The notes: generated from the letters alone by a model not told the origin. 64,000 nt of DNA from Varroa destructor (GCF_002443255.2 NW_019211457.1:277303-341302); one strand, 5' to 3'. Shown: positions 49,022-62,628, counted from the stretch's first letter. Made by a program: numbers and translations.

Positions 49022-51586
49022 CTGTGGACAGGCGTGACAAAGCAACAGTAGATAGTAACAGTTTGGGTTTCGTTTAGGATATTTTGAAAGCATAAAATGT
49101 TCAGCGCCTTTACAAGAGTTAGCAGCGAGACAGTTGCGGTTCGAAAAAAAAATTGTCACTGATCTAGAAGCTTTAACTTATTTATTTTGGCTAGAACCTG
49201 TAGAGAAGCCTGAGAAAGGGCTTGATTCACTTGTAAATGTAAATTCATCAGCATTAACAGCTAGGACGTCCGTATCCTCGAAAAAATGCAGCAAAATTAA
49301 GCTAGATCCTGCCCTAATAGCTGTTTCAACGTTAATTCAAATGATTGTACGATGATTAGGTAATGATTTAAGAAAGATACCAATCAGTTTCGTACAGACG
49401 GATGAACATCGTACGAACTCGATTGTTACTTATTGTATAGATTTTTACTTGTTTGTTAGACTTTTAACATATTATTGTTGTTTGCTCTTTTGTAGAAATA
49501 TTCATTGCTACAGTTAAGAAATTGTTTACCGCCTTTATGCGTTGTAAACGTCTTCCAGGCTCAGGGCCTCTTGAGCGTTCTCTAATGCTGACGCCAAAAC
49601 CTTTGGGTGTAGTATCACTCTCAAGCCACTATGTATTCTGACGCCATGACGCAATTCGTTGTGTATTCGTTACGAAAAACGTTTTTCCAGCCGTTTGTTT
49701 TCTTCACGAGGACTCTTCCACGTTAGATTGTTTCTCGACCTTCCATGGCGCCACTCACCGTAAACGATAGCCGTCAATCAGTGGAACTCATGTGTTTGGC
49801 TACTAGTAATAGACAACATTTCATTATCACCTTGCTCTAACGACAATCTGACTACACAGTTTTCCTGCCTTTTTTCTTGTACCCGAACAGCGCATACTTC
49901 AGACGAACGGAAGTTACACCAAGCAACTACTGAAGTCACTATGAAATAAGAACTCTGTCGTCTTCGTAAGGTAAGAATAGACCAATATACAGGTAGATTC
50001 TACGTCGCGAGTTCACCGCATCTACAACGTCTGTCAGCTGGTCGGTAATTCTCGTCGTTCACTCACGTTACCAGCTAATCCTCAATAATATCGCCTACGA
50101 CAATGACTATCGATGTGCACTCTTGGGCCGGAGTTGTCTAATACGAACCATCGATTCAACGTGACGCACGAAACCGAATAAAACAACGAAGCATCAGACG
50201 GCGTCCCACTGTCGCCGTTGATGTTCTTTACACGTTACTATAACACTAAAGCTGGCAGTAAAATATCGACAGCCGCGGCCATATGGCGGCGTCCGGAGCA
50301 CGCCTCCTTGGTGGCCGTTTCAGCTAGGCCGCACGTTCACACAGACACACACATGGACCCACAGACAGAACCGTTGTTACTTTCGTTGCCTATAGTTAAC
50401 TAGCCAGACAGCTGCTAGCAGCAGGCGGCGATGTCCTTCCTTGTGGCTCCTTTCTGTATGGTCGACTCGCCGTAAAGCTTTCCGTGCCCTCCGCCTCTAC
50501 AGCCCTCAGCCGTCAGGACCTTCGGTAAACGCTGCCAATGCTGCTTACTTTCTCCATGCCAGCGTTACCCTCAATGGTGGTGATAACCGGATAGGTCTGC
50601 ACATACCGTCACTGCATAGCTATTTAGTATAGGATCTGAGGAACTCAACAGAGTCTACACAGTCACATACACGGAGCACGGAGCACATGGTAAACTGTTC
50701 ACGTTAATCTGTGCGGAGCAATTGGTGCCCACATCGAAGATCACATGGGCGTCTTGGCTCTTTTCTCTTTCATATGGTTGTAATCATATACGGGCTTACT
50801 TTCCTGGCAGGCAAACGGAAACGACTTAGCGTTTCTCTAGTCTCAACATAGGTAACGGGTAAGGGCCAACGTGAGCGGTATAGTTCATTCCGTTTCTAAT
50901 GGTTAATTAAAATTAGCACTAACACGTAGCCTTCGCCGCGGTGCAGTGCGAACATTGAGATGTTCTAGGTTCAAATCGGGCGTAGATACACGGCTCGCTT
51001 CGTCTTGAAATGGACTACCAGCCGTATGATATAATGCTCGGTTAAGGCAGCGGCCCCGGAACTGAAAGTTGAAATATTTATCTAGCCTTACTAGACAGAA
51101 TGGCTCTTGCCTTGGGCGAACAATCCTACAAGCGTTCACGTTGTTCGCGTTGCTGTCGACCTGTGAAGGCGAAGACGAAAGCTAGTGTTATTATTGGGTT
51201 ATATTCTTAATGATTGGCGTAAGTTGAGTTTGATGTAGATGGGTCTTGACAGCGTCCAACCTGCCGCTCCGGCCATTGCGCATTGCTGTTTCGTGTTTAG
51301 TAAGGTCAAAGGCCGACGATACTAACTCAGGCTTGAATCAGCCCAATCCCGTACAAAACCAAGCCAAACAACACTACCCGGTACCAGAAAATTTGATTTT
51401 GAGAACTTATACAACATATTGGATCTAGTTAGCTGGGTTCCCTGGCGAGCTGCCGTATCTGTCCTGTTGTTCCGTATTGGACAATGCTCCAAACAGCCAA
51501 CGGCGGCTGCTGCTGGTATTACAGTGCTCACGACCGTACTCTACTCCGTTCGACAAGCTTTACCCTTTCTTTTTTCTTCCCCAAAG
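49022..51586. other. Possible intron
   Basis: AT-rich to 50.1 kb. A GC- and CpG-richer patch at 50.2-50.6 kb has short open frames on both strands and could be a promoter or 5' UTR, without specific motifs. Confidence 0.35.
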
Positions 51587-51789
51587 CACAATTGAGTCTA
51601 GTCGAAAACTGGACTCATGGAATCATTGGGGCGTTGCGTTTAACCCGCGGAAGCGACGAAGAGCGGAAACTGGACAAAAAAGGCCACATGCCGCGTTTGC
51701 GCCGCTGCCGCTACCTTCGTGGTAAAGCCAGACTCGGACGGAAGTTTGGAAGCGCGCGAAAGGCTCTTAGCGGTACAACAAAACTCTAG
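51587..51789 (+). CDS. Candidate exon, basic protein, unknown
   Basis: The acceptor has a 25-base pyrimidine tract (ttaccctttcttttttcttc then cccaaag). After two leading bases the frame runs 66 codons to TAG. The peptide contains SLVENWTHGIIGALRL and then a very basic tail rich in Arg and Lys. The other two frames are also open for long stretches here (to 51725 and 51913), because the block is GC-rich, so the frame choice is uncertain. A frame ending at 51913 contains GIRERVDPLQEILTYIGSNR. Confidence 0.25.
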
Positions 51790-53181
51790 CTGGCACTTGT
51801 TGAACGTCGCGGTAAAGGGAATTCGGGAGCGTGTTGATCCTCTGCAAGAGATACTTACTTACATTGGCAGCAATCGCTTGGTTCGATCTATATTACTTTG
51901 CGACGATGCATAAATTCGAATAAGACCCTTTAATAATTCAAGTAATCGCATTAAGATGAAAATAATGCTAAAGAATACTTACGAGGGTAAATACGGATTT
52001 AGCAAAATGCATTTTGTTAGAAACGTGTTAAATTTACCAAGATGTAGGTCTCCCTATGCATGATTTGTGGTTAGAACAAAGGTCCATAACGTAACTGGAA
52101 AATATTTTGTTACGTTTACATATAACACCTGAATATCTATAGGGCAGCAAGCGAATTAGCTAGAAATAGCCACTTCCGAGTAGTCGACCTTCTTCGTTGT
52201 AATTAGAGATGCTAATTTCGATCGATCCGTGATTTCTTCCTGTGAACCCGGTGTTAGGTGATTCTGGTGGCTGGTAAAAATAAAATCACTCGTTTCACCC
52301 CGTCCCTGCTGTGAGGGCTAAAAAAAGTTACAGGGTTTGCTGCCATATTTTCCCTACGAATCTGTTAACTGGGCATCTCCTCAGGGAAGTTAGGCTTGTT
52401 TTGATAATGATTTCGGCGTCGTGTATACTCGTAGACGGCTTTGAATTATTCTCGAAATATTTATGATCTAATAAGAGTTGGTTCCCTTTTCATGCATATG
52501 GAAAGATTGCAATAACAATCTCTATAAGCGTATTATATGGTACCGTGCGTTACAACATCAATATTATCGCGCTCAAAAATTATATATATATATAGTTCGG
52601 CGTAGGCATTACCAACTACTAATCTTTAGAATACACAGAAACTGTAAATCGCGCATCAGATAGCAATGTGATTATTAAGCCGGTCTATCTGCAAAACAAC
52701 TCAATTTGATGTACAAATAAAGAGTTTTTTTTCTATACCAAACACTTACTCGAGGTCCGGTCATGTCGCTCGTCCCGTAGACGATAAATTGCAACCCCGT
52801 TTTACGCCTACCCTAGCCGGTTTCGCATGAAATCGTACTACCACCTTCACGATCGAAAGTCCACAATTTCAATCTGTTGACTGACTGTCGATTACACGAT
52901 TTAAAAATCAATCAATTTTCCGCTGATTTATTCAAAAGCTAAATTCTATGCGCCCTTTTGATTAGAGTACTGATACCGTCACTATCTATTTATCAGCTGC
53001 TTTGGACCCTGGTCCGTCGTTTTCGCCAACTTGCCCGCCAGCTAACCAGTAATAAGCTCCAATCTTCTGCTAGCAGATTGGGTGTCACGGCGACATCGTG
53101 AGGCATGACCTTTCCAACGGAAGATATCAGCTGCTCGAGTGTTCAAATCAACAAGAGCAAAGTTTCGGTAATCCATTGTTC

Positions 53182-53202
53182 TTTTTTTTTTTTTTTTTTT
53201 TT
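53182..53202. repeat. Poly-T run of 21
   Basis: Twenty-one T. It is followed 22 bp later by gctgcag, acceptor-like, but all frames after it close within about a dozen codons. Confidence 0.95.
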
Positions 53203-54529
53203 CACAACGCTGCCTTAGCTGCAGGTGTATTGATTAGCGGTAATTTTATGAACACAGTATAGTAACCATGTACGGTACGGCTATAGAGCATATATTTACA
53301 CTCACGCCGGCGGTAACGATGGGTTCTTATCTGAAATGCTAGATTCGGCGATTTCTCAAATGTCGCTACGCCGCTTGAAGATCGCCGGTAGCTGGCTGGT
53401 TGGCTAACTCTCCCGGTGCTTAGCTCTCGTTGCTAGAGCGACAGCGGTGTTGCTGTTGTCTGTTGTTATGGCCTCTATGGGACAAGAGTTCGACCGAATG
53501 GTTTTCCGCAGTGCGGCTCTGTTTCCCTTTCCACAGAAATGGTATCCTCTAATGCACGCGCTTTCCACTAGTGAGTTCCCTCCCCTTCGTATTGTACCCT
53601 TCCTCTTAGCTTCACATCTTCCAACATTATCCTTGGACTACTCCCTCCGCGTCCTGTTGATGTGTATCCTTTTGTCCCCATAACAAGCCGCGAGAACGAA
53701 TGACGCGCCTCTGGCAATGCTTGTCCATGAATATATTCATGACCTCCTGAATGCTCCTTGCTCCTTTTCGTATCCTGATCGTTCTCCTAATCTGATATGT
53801 GCGCGACCCTTATCGCGCACAAGGCTGCAAGAAGGTTACGACGCAACGTACGCTTAAACACAATTGTTGGTGGACGGGGGTAGTCGTTGGTTCGGAACAC
53901 CTACTAGCGGGGTTCTACTAACGGTTTGCCAGGCTACTGCTCGAGTTCAGCTCGTCAGCTTCGTATCATGGAAACGCGGCTTCCGAAACGCTTTGTTACT
54001 GCGCAACTGCAAAGATCTGCGGGACGGAAATTTTAAAACAACGGAGAACGGTTCTTTGGTTTACTTCATTCGAAGAACGTGCAGAGATTGAGGAGTGTTC
54101 CAGTGAAGTCAATGAAAGTTGCCACGGGTGGCAATGTTTTTGCTGAAGAGCTCGACTGGTCGGCTGACCGGGGTGTTGCATTGTCCAGGCATTGCTGCTT
54201 CTTTGGGGCCGCGAATTGTCGATCCTAACGTAGCGAAACAGTATAATCCAAACCAAACACATCTTGAGTGAGCATCTTCTTCGTAGCCAGCCGACTCGTA
54301 ACTGGTGTTTCTTCCACAATAAACTTGAGTAGCACCGTTTTCTCGCATTGCTTCATAGGACGGAGGGGAAGAATGATGAGGATCCACGGCGTTTTATCCC
54401 CTGAACTCATACATGGCTCATTTTAGAATTGAGCTCAAGTCGATCGCTTCGAAAGGCAAATGAGAGAAACAGGCGGAAGACGGAAACTTAGCCCGACAAC
54501 TTTACAGTTGCGGATTCTGGCTTAGAAAA

Positions 54530-54552
54530 AAATGCTTCGAAGTGAAGCATTT
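54530..54552. repeat. 23-nt hairpin
   Basis: aaatgcttc and gaagcattt pair over 9 bp around gaagt. Confidence 0.85.
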
Positions 54553-57500
54553 GAAATAACAACTAATGAGACGAATGAGGTATTGCTGATTTATTATATT
54601 GCTAATAATAATAATATCAAAATAACGATGATACTTTATGATTAATTATATATATATATAATTTATAGAACTACCTGTATTTTTGCATCCATATTTGAAA
54701 AGAATAGGGCTGAATATAGCGACAGCCTACGTCCAAATTAACGGAAAGTAATTCTGTGCGGCACCGACAATCGCTTTGACATATTACCTGAGATTTGATT
54801 GTACTAGCAGTGATAGCAACATGTCGAAATGTCCGACAAAAAGCCAGGTCGGATGCCTGATAGTCAGTATAATCGCCTCTTTTGTTGAGCTTCTCAGGCT
54901 TTTGATGGCCGCAAAATATCTGTTGAACCCCCGATGATGGTAAGACAATAGCGGGGGTAGTGTCGAGTTAGTTTTACATTCGTGTAATTTCTTTCTATAA
55001 ATTGTCAAAGAACAGAGTTAAGTCTATTCTATGCAGTCCTCTTTAATGTAAAAAAAAAAATAAATAAATATGTCACGTGTTTAACTAGCAGCTCAAAACT
55101 TCACCTTTCGTATCGCAATCCCGGGGTTTGATTTTTAAAATTTCTCAAGTAATGCTATGTTATGTTAATAAAAGTCACTGTACAATTTGAAAAACAGCCG
55201 GAGAGCGTTCGTTTTTATCACAGTTTATTGACGGAAATGAACTATTGCAATAAGAAGTGAATTGGACTGCGCAGGGCATCCAAGTGTAACTTTCAATCAT
55301 ACTACAGAGTGTTCCGGTATATTCAGATAGAAGTACACTAACTATTAACATTTTAGTCATATACCATTGCTCGTACGCTGTAGTACTGTCGAGTTTATAA
55401 TCTCAAGATACCCGTGCCATAATTGTACTACGCGGTTTGTTGCTATCGTTTGCCTCTTTTACTACTTTGAAAATATCACACCTTCACACGGATCAACCCG
55501 GCCGTCATACCTCATCTGTTTGAAACTGAAGTTTTTTTGTCGCCAAAAACCTCAGCCGTTGTTCTAGTCGTGCTCAATCAAAACGTAGTTCACCATCTCC
55601 CAGATGCCCAGCATTGACCTTAGACAATGCTGCCTGCAATGGACCAAAGAAACTAAGAATTTATAAACTCTATTGACATTAATTGATTTACAATACTTTA
55701 CCACTGACTCTTGAACTCGTATTCTAGAATATCTCTAGCGTTAATGCAAAGGCAATTGCCGCCTGTCTTGGCGAAACAGCTGCAAACGGGTACTATTTTA
55801 AAATGCGATAGATAGTTCATCTTCACTAAACGCATGATGCTTCTAATAGGATCTAAGTTTCCGGGCGAATATAGTAAAAAGTTATTGTCGAGGGCGGCTA
55901 TAATAATAATCGTCACCAGTATTATTGTCATATTTCAGCCACATATTTCCTATTTCTACATAGGATGCGATTCCAGAACGCGAGAACGCCCCACTGAATG
56001 CCGCCTCACCACATCCGTCCTTGTTGCGTCCTCCGTTCGTTTACTAGCGGTAAAATGCGGGAAAGTATACAGTAAGCTTTCTTCTCGTTGTTTTATCTAT
56101 TTCATAGTTGAACATGGAGCTTTGCTGATCTAACAATTACCCGTCAAAAATAGCTTTCAATAGCGACCCTAACGGATATAACATCGACACGTCGTCATGA
56201 CAACAGTCTTCAGCGGGCACACATCTATGTCCAGCGTTCGGCGTAGCACATTTATAACCGGAGTGTATGTAAAAACACTATCAGATAGCATGACTTGGAA
56301 ACTAATGACTGCCTAAAAGCCGACTAGAAAGCGCTGTTATATTCTGTTAGTACTTCAGAGTACACTGGGCATAAGGGTTGAGTTCACTGGAATAGGTACA
56401 GTCGCATCTATGAGAAAATCAGTGCTCTAAATATCGTCAACATTTGTTGAACGTGATGCCAGAACGTGCACTATTACATTATTCAATGCCATAGCACGTT
56501 GAAGGTGAGCTTTCACAGGTGAGCAATTATTAAGATTTAGCTGTTGAGGTTGAGAGCTTACTGCAGAGACCCTCGTCACACTCGAGATACTCCGAGAACA
56601 CCCTGCTGCCACTCTATACAGTCTCATTAATGGATCGAACGGACTCAAAGATATCAGTGTTGAACTCGCTTAGCTACGTCGCCCAGGGGCAGTTCGTGGG
56701 GTAGATGTATCCCTTCGAAAACTCCAGAGGTTAAGGTGTAAACTGTTGAGTACGTGGGCGATTGTAGAAACTGCGAAAAATTAGCAAGAGAGCCTATTAT
56801 TATTATAATAAAGCAGCGGATATAATTAAAGTTCTTTGAAAATTGCCGTAAACAAAGCTGTATTGGGAAAGCTAGCTTAGGTTAGCTTTACTATAGAGAT
56901 ATTATAGTGCTACAGAGATTTACAAGATGGGTTCGTATTATACCGGTTAAATAATCAATGAGGTTAGACAATATTAAGCATTTTTACCGTAATAGTTATT
57001 ATAATAATAATTTGCCCGGCAAAAAAATTTGCTTGTTTGCTGAATGAGCTTAAGCTGTTCTGACAGGGATATTCGGGTGTCTCAATTCCTCATTTTGCCA
57101 GGAGACGGCGCAATCATTTTGCACCTAGTTTTACGCTAGTTATTACGAGCCGCGTTATTCGCAGAGTTGGGTTCAACAGCTTCCCAGCATACTATGTTTT
57201 TTTTCAATTGCATGCATCTTTAAGTAAATGCTTCTTGTATTCGCTCTGTATCGGTGCCATGTTTAGCTGTTTGACATTTAGTTCTACGCCTTCTCGCGGA
57301 GGGCGCCACCAGTCGCGTTCATGTAACGCAAATATAGAACGAACCCATGGCGTACTGGGCCGGACCATGTAGACCAATGGAACCCTTTTACTCTCACAAT
57401 TAGTTAGCTTCAGATAACCTAATAATTATCGATCTACGCCTGATTTTTTCGCGTGTAAAGTCGCAATATTATGCTTACAAAGCGCTAGGAACTATACATA

Positions 57501-58612
57501 TATAGTTATTATTGACATGAATTAGAACAAGCAGCCATTTGAGCTATCGTTCGTTTACCCACTTGTGCTGACTTACGTAATCTATCTCTAGAGTTTTCTG
57601 CTTGGATTAAGCAAATCTAATAATAGATATTGTACGATAACGTATAGATGGCGGTCTTCTAGAAAATAGACATATACCGAATTGGGAAATAAATTGATTC
57701 GAGTCAATGTTAGCTGTACTAGAAACGATAAGGCTTACTGGGTATGGTTCTTCGAGATTTGATTTTTCTTTCTCACGCAACAAGTTGATTTATTATAACA
57801 TCTACACGCCGAGCTACACATATTACTATCCTTATTACATACACATAAAATTAGTTAAAAAACAGCATTATTGTAGAGCTAGCAGCAATATAGGTCAGCA
57901 ATGCCAAATGGCTGCATTGTTGGCACTCCATATATGATCTGTAGTAGTAATAAATGTGATTTATTTTCAGTGAATAAATATGTCAATTGTCCTAAGAAAA
58001 AAAAATAGCGTTTTAAGCTGCTAGCCTGACTTGAACCAGGTAACAAGTAGCGAGTTATATACACCAGTTTTAGTCATCAACTTATCGTGAATAGCTAGAG
58101 GAACATTGCACGGTGCCTAAAACTTGTCCATACTAGAGCTGAAGTTCAAACATGGCACGGAAGCCAATTGGAACTCTTTGTAATTCGATTTATTGACATC
58201 AACGGTATCGTGTGTAAATATTTCCGTATTGCAGAAACGTAGATCTTTAGAAAAGTTACAGTCTAATAACTGAGTTCAGCTCAAACGTAATCCCCTCCTG
58301 TACCTTTTACATAAATACCGTTGCAGCCGTTTTGAAACATCAACAAGTACTGAATAACCGTTGACGACCGAGATCATTATTTAGCAGCGTTTTGTGTCGC
58401 CGTCATCGAAGCCCGGCAAAAGCTTTCCTTCACAGGCTTGTTTCTAAATCTATTTCTCCTTCTCAGTCATTAATTAAAATTTATTGTAGCTTGTATTATA
58501 ACTTGATGCTGAAAGTGCCGCCCTATCAATTTCGCATCTAATTATCGAAATCGACGCTAATTACCCCGCAGCAACTCGACGAAGCCCACTGCTGCTGTCT
58601 ACGGTACGCATA

Positions 58613-58771
58613 CAGGGTGAACCAAAAGTCTTTCGACGCTTTAAAAAACCACTTACCAGTTTACCTTATATCTGTTAAACTAGCAAGAAAGCAAAGATAA
58701 GAGTCCAAAAAAGGCTCTCAGCCTTTGAGGTTACTTTTCCAAATAGTCAGAAGACAATTTTACGCATCCTG
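58613..58771. mobile_element. MITE-like element with Tc1/mariner-type ends
   Basis: The left end begins CAGGGTGAACCAAAAGTC after a TA. The right end, read inward, begins CAGGATGCGTAAAATTGTC, also next to a TA. The two ends align imperfectly over about 26 bases (CAGG.TG, AAA, GTCTT, GAC). CAGGGTG..CCAAAA ends and TA target duplication are typical of Tc1/mariner-related elements in arthropods. The 159-bp interior holds no open frame, so this is a non-autonomous deletion derivative. Confidence 0.5.
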
Positions 58772-60350
58772 TATAATAATACGCAGCCACCTTGTTTATT
58801 TCTGTTCGACACTCTCCTTAATCTGAATGATTTTACAAGCGAGCACGATAATTCCCTATTTGATAAACAAACGTTTATGCAACGATCGCTGACTCTATGT
58901 GTGAGTAACTACCGTTCAAAATATTGATTAGATCTCCATTTAGCGGGCATAGGAAACCAGTAATGTAAAATATATATGTATATATATCCACATATCGTCC
59001 GACATATGTGTTAGTTTATCAGTTAATTTATCTAACATAACACATTTATGTAACATTTATCTAACGAGACGAAAATGAAATGGTAATTAATAATGTTAAT
59101 ACGCACTACCGTTAGCCGTTGCTTTTGGGGTGCCCTGCTCACTATAGCGACACAGCTGGGATCAGATCAGATCGATCAGGTAAGTGAGCGAATAGGAAAA
59201 TAGCTAGATTAACAAGAAGATTGCCAAATTCGCTTCGGGATCACATCATTCACAAATGAAGTGCCCTGTGAAACTACCATTCTGTCTAGCCTCGTTTAGC
59301 CCGTACCGCTGCTTCGACGGGATCAGCTCGTGCGATCGGCGTCACCGGCCTGCTCAGGTCCACGGGCTACGAGGGACAAATCATCGGCTGTAAGGCGAGT
59401 CGCGACTGGCCGTCATATGCTGCCGTCAAGCCTCTCTGAAAGATTTTAGGTAGAGTCATAGCAGCAATGGTAGCAACTGCTATGAAAGTGTTCGGTTTTT
59501 CGATCTATGTGGTTATTCGTCAATTAAATGGATTTTGTGGGAGATCTGAGGGGACGACTTCACTCGGAATTGGGATATCCTGAGGGGAGGTCGCGAGAAG
59601 GAAAAAGTTCAAAAATGAAAAATATTATGAAGATCCGTGTGCAGTTCATAAGTAAATGAAAGCCATGATTGAGGAGCTAACTGGGGCTGGGTATTAAGCA
59701 AGTTACATGTTATACGGTTGTTACTCTTGAAGCAAGCCAAGAGTGTCGGATGCTCAGGGCATGTAAACTAAAGTTTCCGGCCCGAACAGGTTCTGGAGTT
59801 GGATAAAAGTTGTTTAGTCCTAATCTTCGATATCGTTCGTACAGGTATGGTCGGAAATCTTTTTACAGCTCAGGCCTCTCTTTATTCTAAAAATCTATAT
59901 GTATCCAACAGAACACAGATACTTTTTATACATATGACCAGGCAGAACTGAAGTTGGACATAATTGTGATCCTGGTCATGGTCATCTTTCCAATAGATTT
60001 TTCAATAACCCTGCTTCGTCTATAAATCATCTGCTACCTCAAGTATTCAACACGAGTTAGCTACCTGACTACCCTGCAGTGTCCGTCATATGTATCACCA
60101 TTTTTTCGTCACAACATGCCAGCCAAAAATTAATACGGGTTTTTTAATGAATTTTTCTTTACAAAGTAGACCTAAGAATCTAAAGAAGTCATTAAACCCT
60201 GCTCACGCGGGCGAGTCTGCAAGCATACCAAACTGTATACAACAGAGTACTGCTAGCAGAAGTGATAGCCCATATAAAATTCGATATCCGGTATAATAGC
60301 CATGTCTATAGTACCTGGAGTCACAATACAATTGGCTCAGCTAATCCCAT
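58772..60350. other. No confirmed gene
   Basis: A consensus donor (CAG|GTAAGTGAG at 59179) follows a possible 32-bp exon. A GC-rich patch at 59.28-59.42 kb has several short open frames. Confidence 0.35.
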
Positions 60351-60565
60351 CTATCTAAACATTAGAGCAAATATCGACGCATCGTCACCGAAGGCGGTCC
60401 AAAGCCCAGCAGTCTTCAGGACATAAGGCCCAGCTTTGGTTCCGGGGACCCAGCCTTCCTTCCGATCCCGCCGAATTCCAATCCTATGACTAGAATTGGA
60501 AGGCCACGTCGTACAGCGCCGCGCGTTTCACGGCATTCTCACGGAAGAAGGCGTCTGACGCAGCC
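60351..60565 (-). pseudogene. Decayed coding-like block
   Basis: Two minus-strand frames look coding. One reads FFRENAVKRAALYDVAFQF before a stop. The other runs 58 codons and contains GWVPGTKAGPYVLKTAG and LWTAFGDDASIFALM. They overlap around 60490 as if one frame had been split by an indel. The block is GC-rich against AT-rich flanks. It could be a mobile-element remnant or a degraded or misread exon. The family is unknown. Confidence 0.25.
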
Positions 60566-62339
60566 AGGCAACGAGTTGAACCAAATTATGATGTCATACA
60601 AGAGCCATCGCTCACTCGATTTTAGTAAAGTTTTGCCAAAAAAGTAGCAGTCGAAGAAGCGTGTCGAACCAAGGTAATGAAGAAACAATCCAGAAGTTTG
60701 CCGATGTTAACGGGCTGATCTATTAGTCGAGGTACGAGAATGGAACCAGAACGGGCGGCGGTCTCTCGCATGTGTATATGTCAGCGGCGTTTGCCAACGA
60801 ACTCACGACGAGCAGCATGGAATATTGGTAAATGCGGTATGAATATACTGATGCTTCAAAGTAGTGTTGGTAGTGCTAGTAACTGCATGTGAGCTGGCCA
60901 GATATATGGGTAAGGGCTGACGTTTTTCGAAATTAAAAACATCATTATTATTATTGATAATAACATTAACGTTAGCCCTGTTAAGAGCTTGGCAGGTCTA
61001 GGACAACATTGTTTAGCATGTACCTATTCTGCCGTATCGTTTTACGGGCGTACAGTGGCCCATTCGTTATAACTGTTTCAACTTCTAATACCAGATCTCT
61101 GAAACCACTAAGTATACGGATTATCTTATGTTTAATTGTTTAAGAACTATGCTATCATCTACACATTACATGCCCATTACAACATTGTCCGGAGTACTGA
61201 AATATAATTATTTACCACCTATCGTTAGTTAACTACTGCACTAAATATATGAAACGGTGGCGGAAGAGGCCATCAGCCGTCCGAAGCAATGTTTAGCGCG
61301 TATGTAACAAACGTTGGTATGGAGCCAAAATTGATCGTAATTAAAGCTCCATATTGTGAAATACCTATTGTAGTTATAAATGACACGGATGATTGCCAAG
61401 GTGCGTTGGCAATAATGTTAGTATTGATTTTTCAAAAAACGATTTCGACGCGTAATAATTCTCTGATCATCCTATATATATATCGGAATATTATACATAC
61501 ATATGTGTCAAGTGAGTAAATATATTGAGTGTTTATGCCATTGGTACGGCATAGAACACGACCAGCAAATCTATGTCAATTGTGAAGGCCTTTTCCTATA
61601 CATCCTTGATATTGGTAAGTGAAAACAACGGCCGTGAAATCATTGACTATGGATACTGAAGTGTCTCACGGAATCCTATGATAAGTATGGCAGAGTCACT
61701 TTCTGTTGTTTAAACGGTATGTGATGATAAGGGCTACCGGGGAATACGGTCTGTCCGTCTTCAGGCCAAAGTCTTAACCTATGACACCGATAAGGTGTGT
61801 AATTGAAATGAGCGGTAAAAATTCAAATGATCTTTGAATAAATTGTTAGATGTTATCTCGTTCGTATTCTGCGTCTTTATGTATTTAACAACGGACTGTA
61901 GATTAAAGCTGCAGCAAATAGCGCCGGACCATGCTTTTCTGGAGTTTGCATAGCAGATATTTGACTTCATCTTGGGTATAGCCTCATATTGTAAGAGGCT
62001 AATTAGTTACCCTCGACCCCATGCGTGTTTAGATAGCAGAAAACGTAGTTTTGAAAGGCCAAGTCTGCCGCTGCGAGAAAATAGGGGTCGATAGTTCGAA
62101 CCCCGCCAAAAACACAGAAACACTACATAATCTGCGTGAATAAACAAGCTTCTATTTTAGTAGATATATGTATTTAGCCTTGTGAACAATTTCGAGGATG
62201 CTGCTGGGTATATTATGATTCTACTTCGGCGAACCAGCTTAGCCCGACGGGAAAAATCTATGATAAATAATGCTCATGGTTAAGAAGACTCATCGTTGTA
62301 ATGCTTAAAAATTTGCCAATTAATTAACGAATTACTTAC
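60566..62339. other. Possible intron
   Basis: No exon with convincing borders was seen. Plus-strand frames here are short. Confidence 0.4.
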
Positions 62340-62544
62340 AGAAGTAAAATTCTGAGCGTGAGGTGATGCCATCGCCAAGTTGGATCTACTTGGATTTGCC
62401 GGTTGATTGATATGCACACCGGACGGCGGTAGCCACTCGATCCCGGCCCCATTGTATTGTATCTCGTAGATAATGGTGTTGACTAGTAGTACAGCGGTTG
62501 TTTGTCCAGGATGCCGCTGCCCCAGCAAATGCAGAGTCGGACTG
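62340..62544 (-). CDS. Candidate second coding exon of unrecognised membrane protein
   Basis: This is a 205-bp exon with acceptor aaggaattgtag and donor TCT|GTAAGTAAT. It has one leading base and 68 codons, and its frame is the only one open throughout. The product begins SPTLHLLGQRHPGQTTAV, contains IQYNGAGIEWLPPSG, and ends in an Asn/Ser/Pro-rich stretch with SPHAQNFTS. The Pro- and Asn-rich character after a membrane segment would fit a cytoplasmic tail or a juxtamembrane ectodomain. The intron to the first exon is 1.1 kb. The family is unknown to me. Confidence 0.45.
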
Positions 62545-62628
62545 CTACAATTCCTTCATGATAAATACTAAGAAACCGTGATCTCGGTTTTATCCGCGAA
62601 CCCCTTTCAAATTATATATACGAACACG

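Larger units (their letters stand above)
51790..58612. other. No confirmed gene
   Basis: A GC-richer patch at 53.3-54.4 kb is open in all three minus frames, and one frame contains SSPPSYEAMREN. None has a usable start and acceptor. The remainder is AT-rich with A/T runs. Confidence 0.4.

Noticed and set aside
53160..53290. Poly-T 21 then gctgcag as an acceptor
   Set aside because: Every frame after it stops within about a dozen codons.
54109..54390. Minus frame with SSPPSYEAMREN, a PPxY-like motif
   Set aside because: A stop lies three codons before it, with no ATG and no AG acceptor between. The motif cannot be reached by a normal start or splice.
58015..58110. Minus-strand ggttcaagtc resembling a tRNA B box
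   Set aside because: The T stem is imperfect and the acceptor stem does not pair.
62040..62110. tRNA-like gttcgaacccc sequence
   Set aside because: The bases around TTCGAAC cannot form a T-arm stem and no D or anticodon arm fits.
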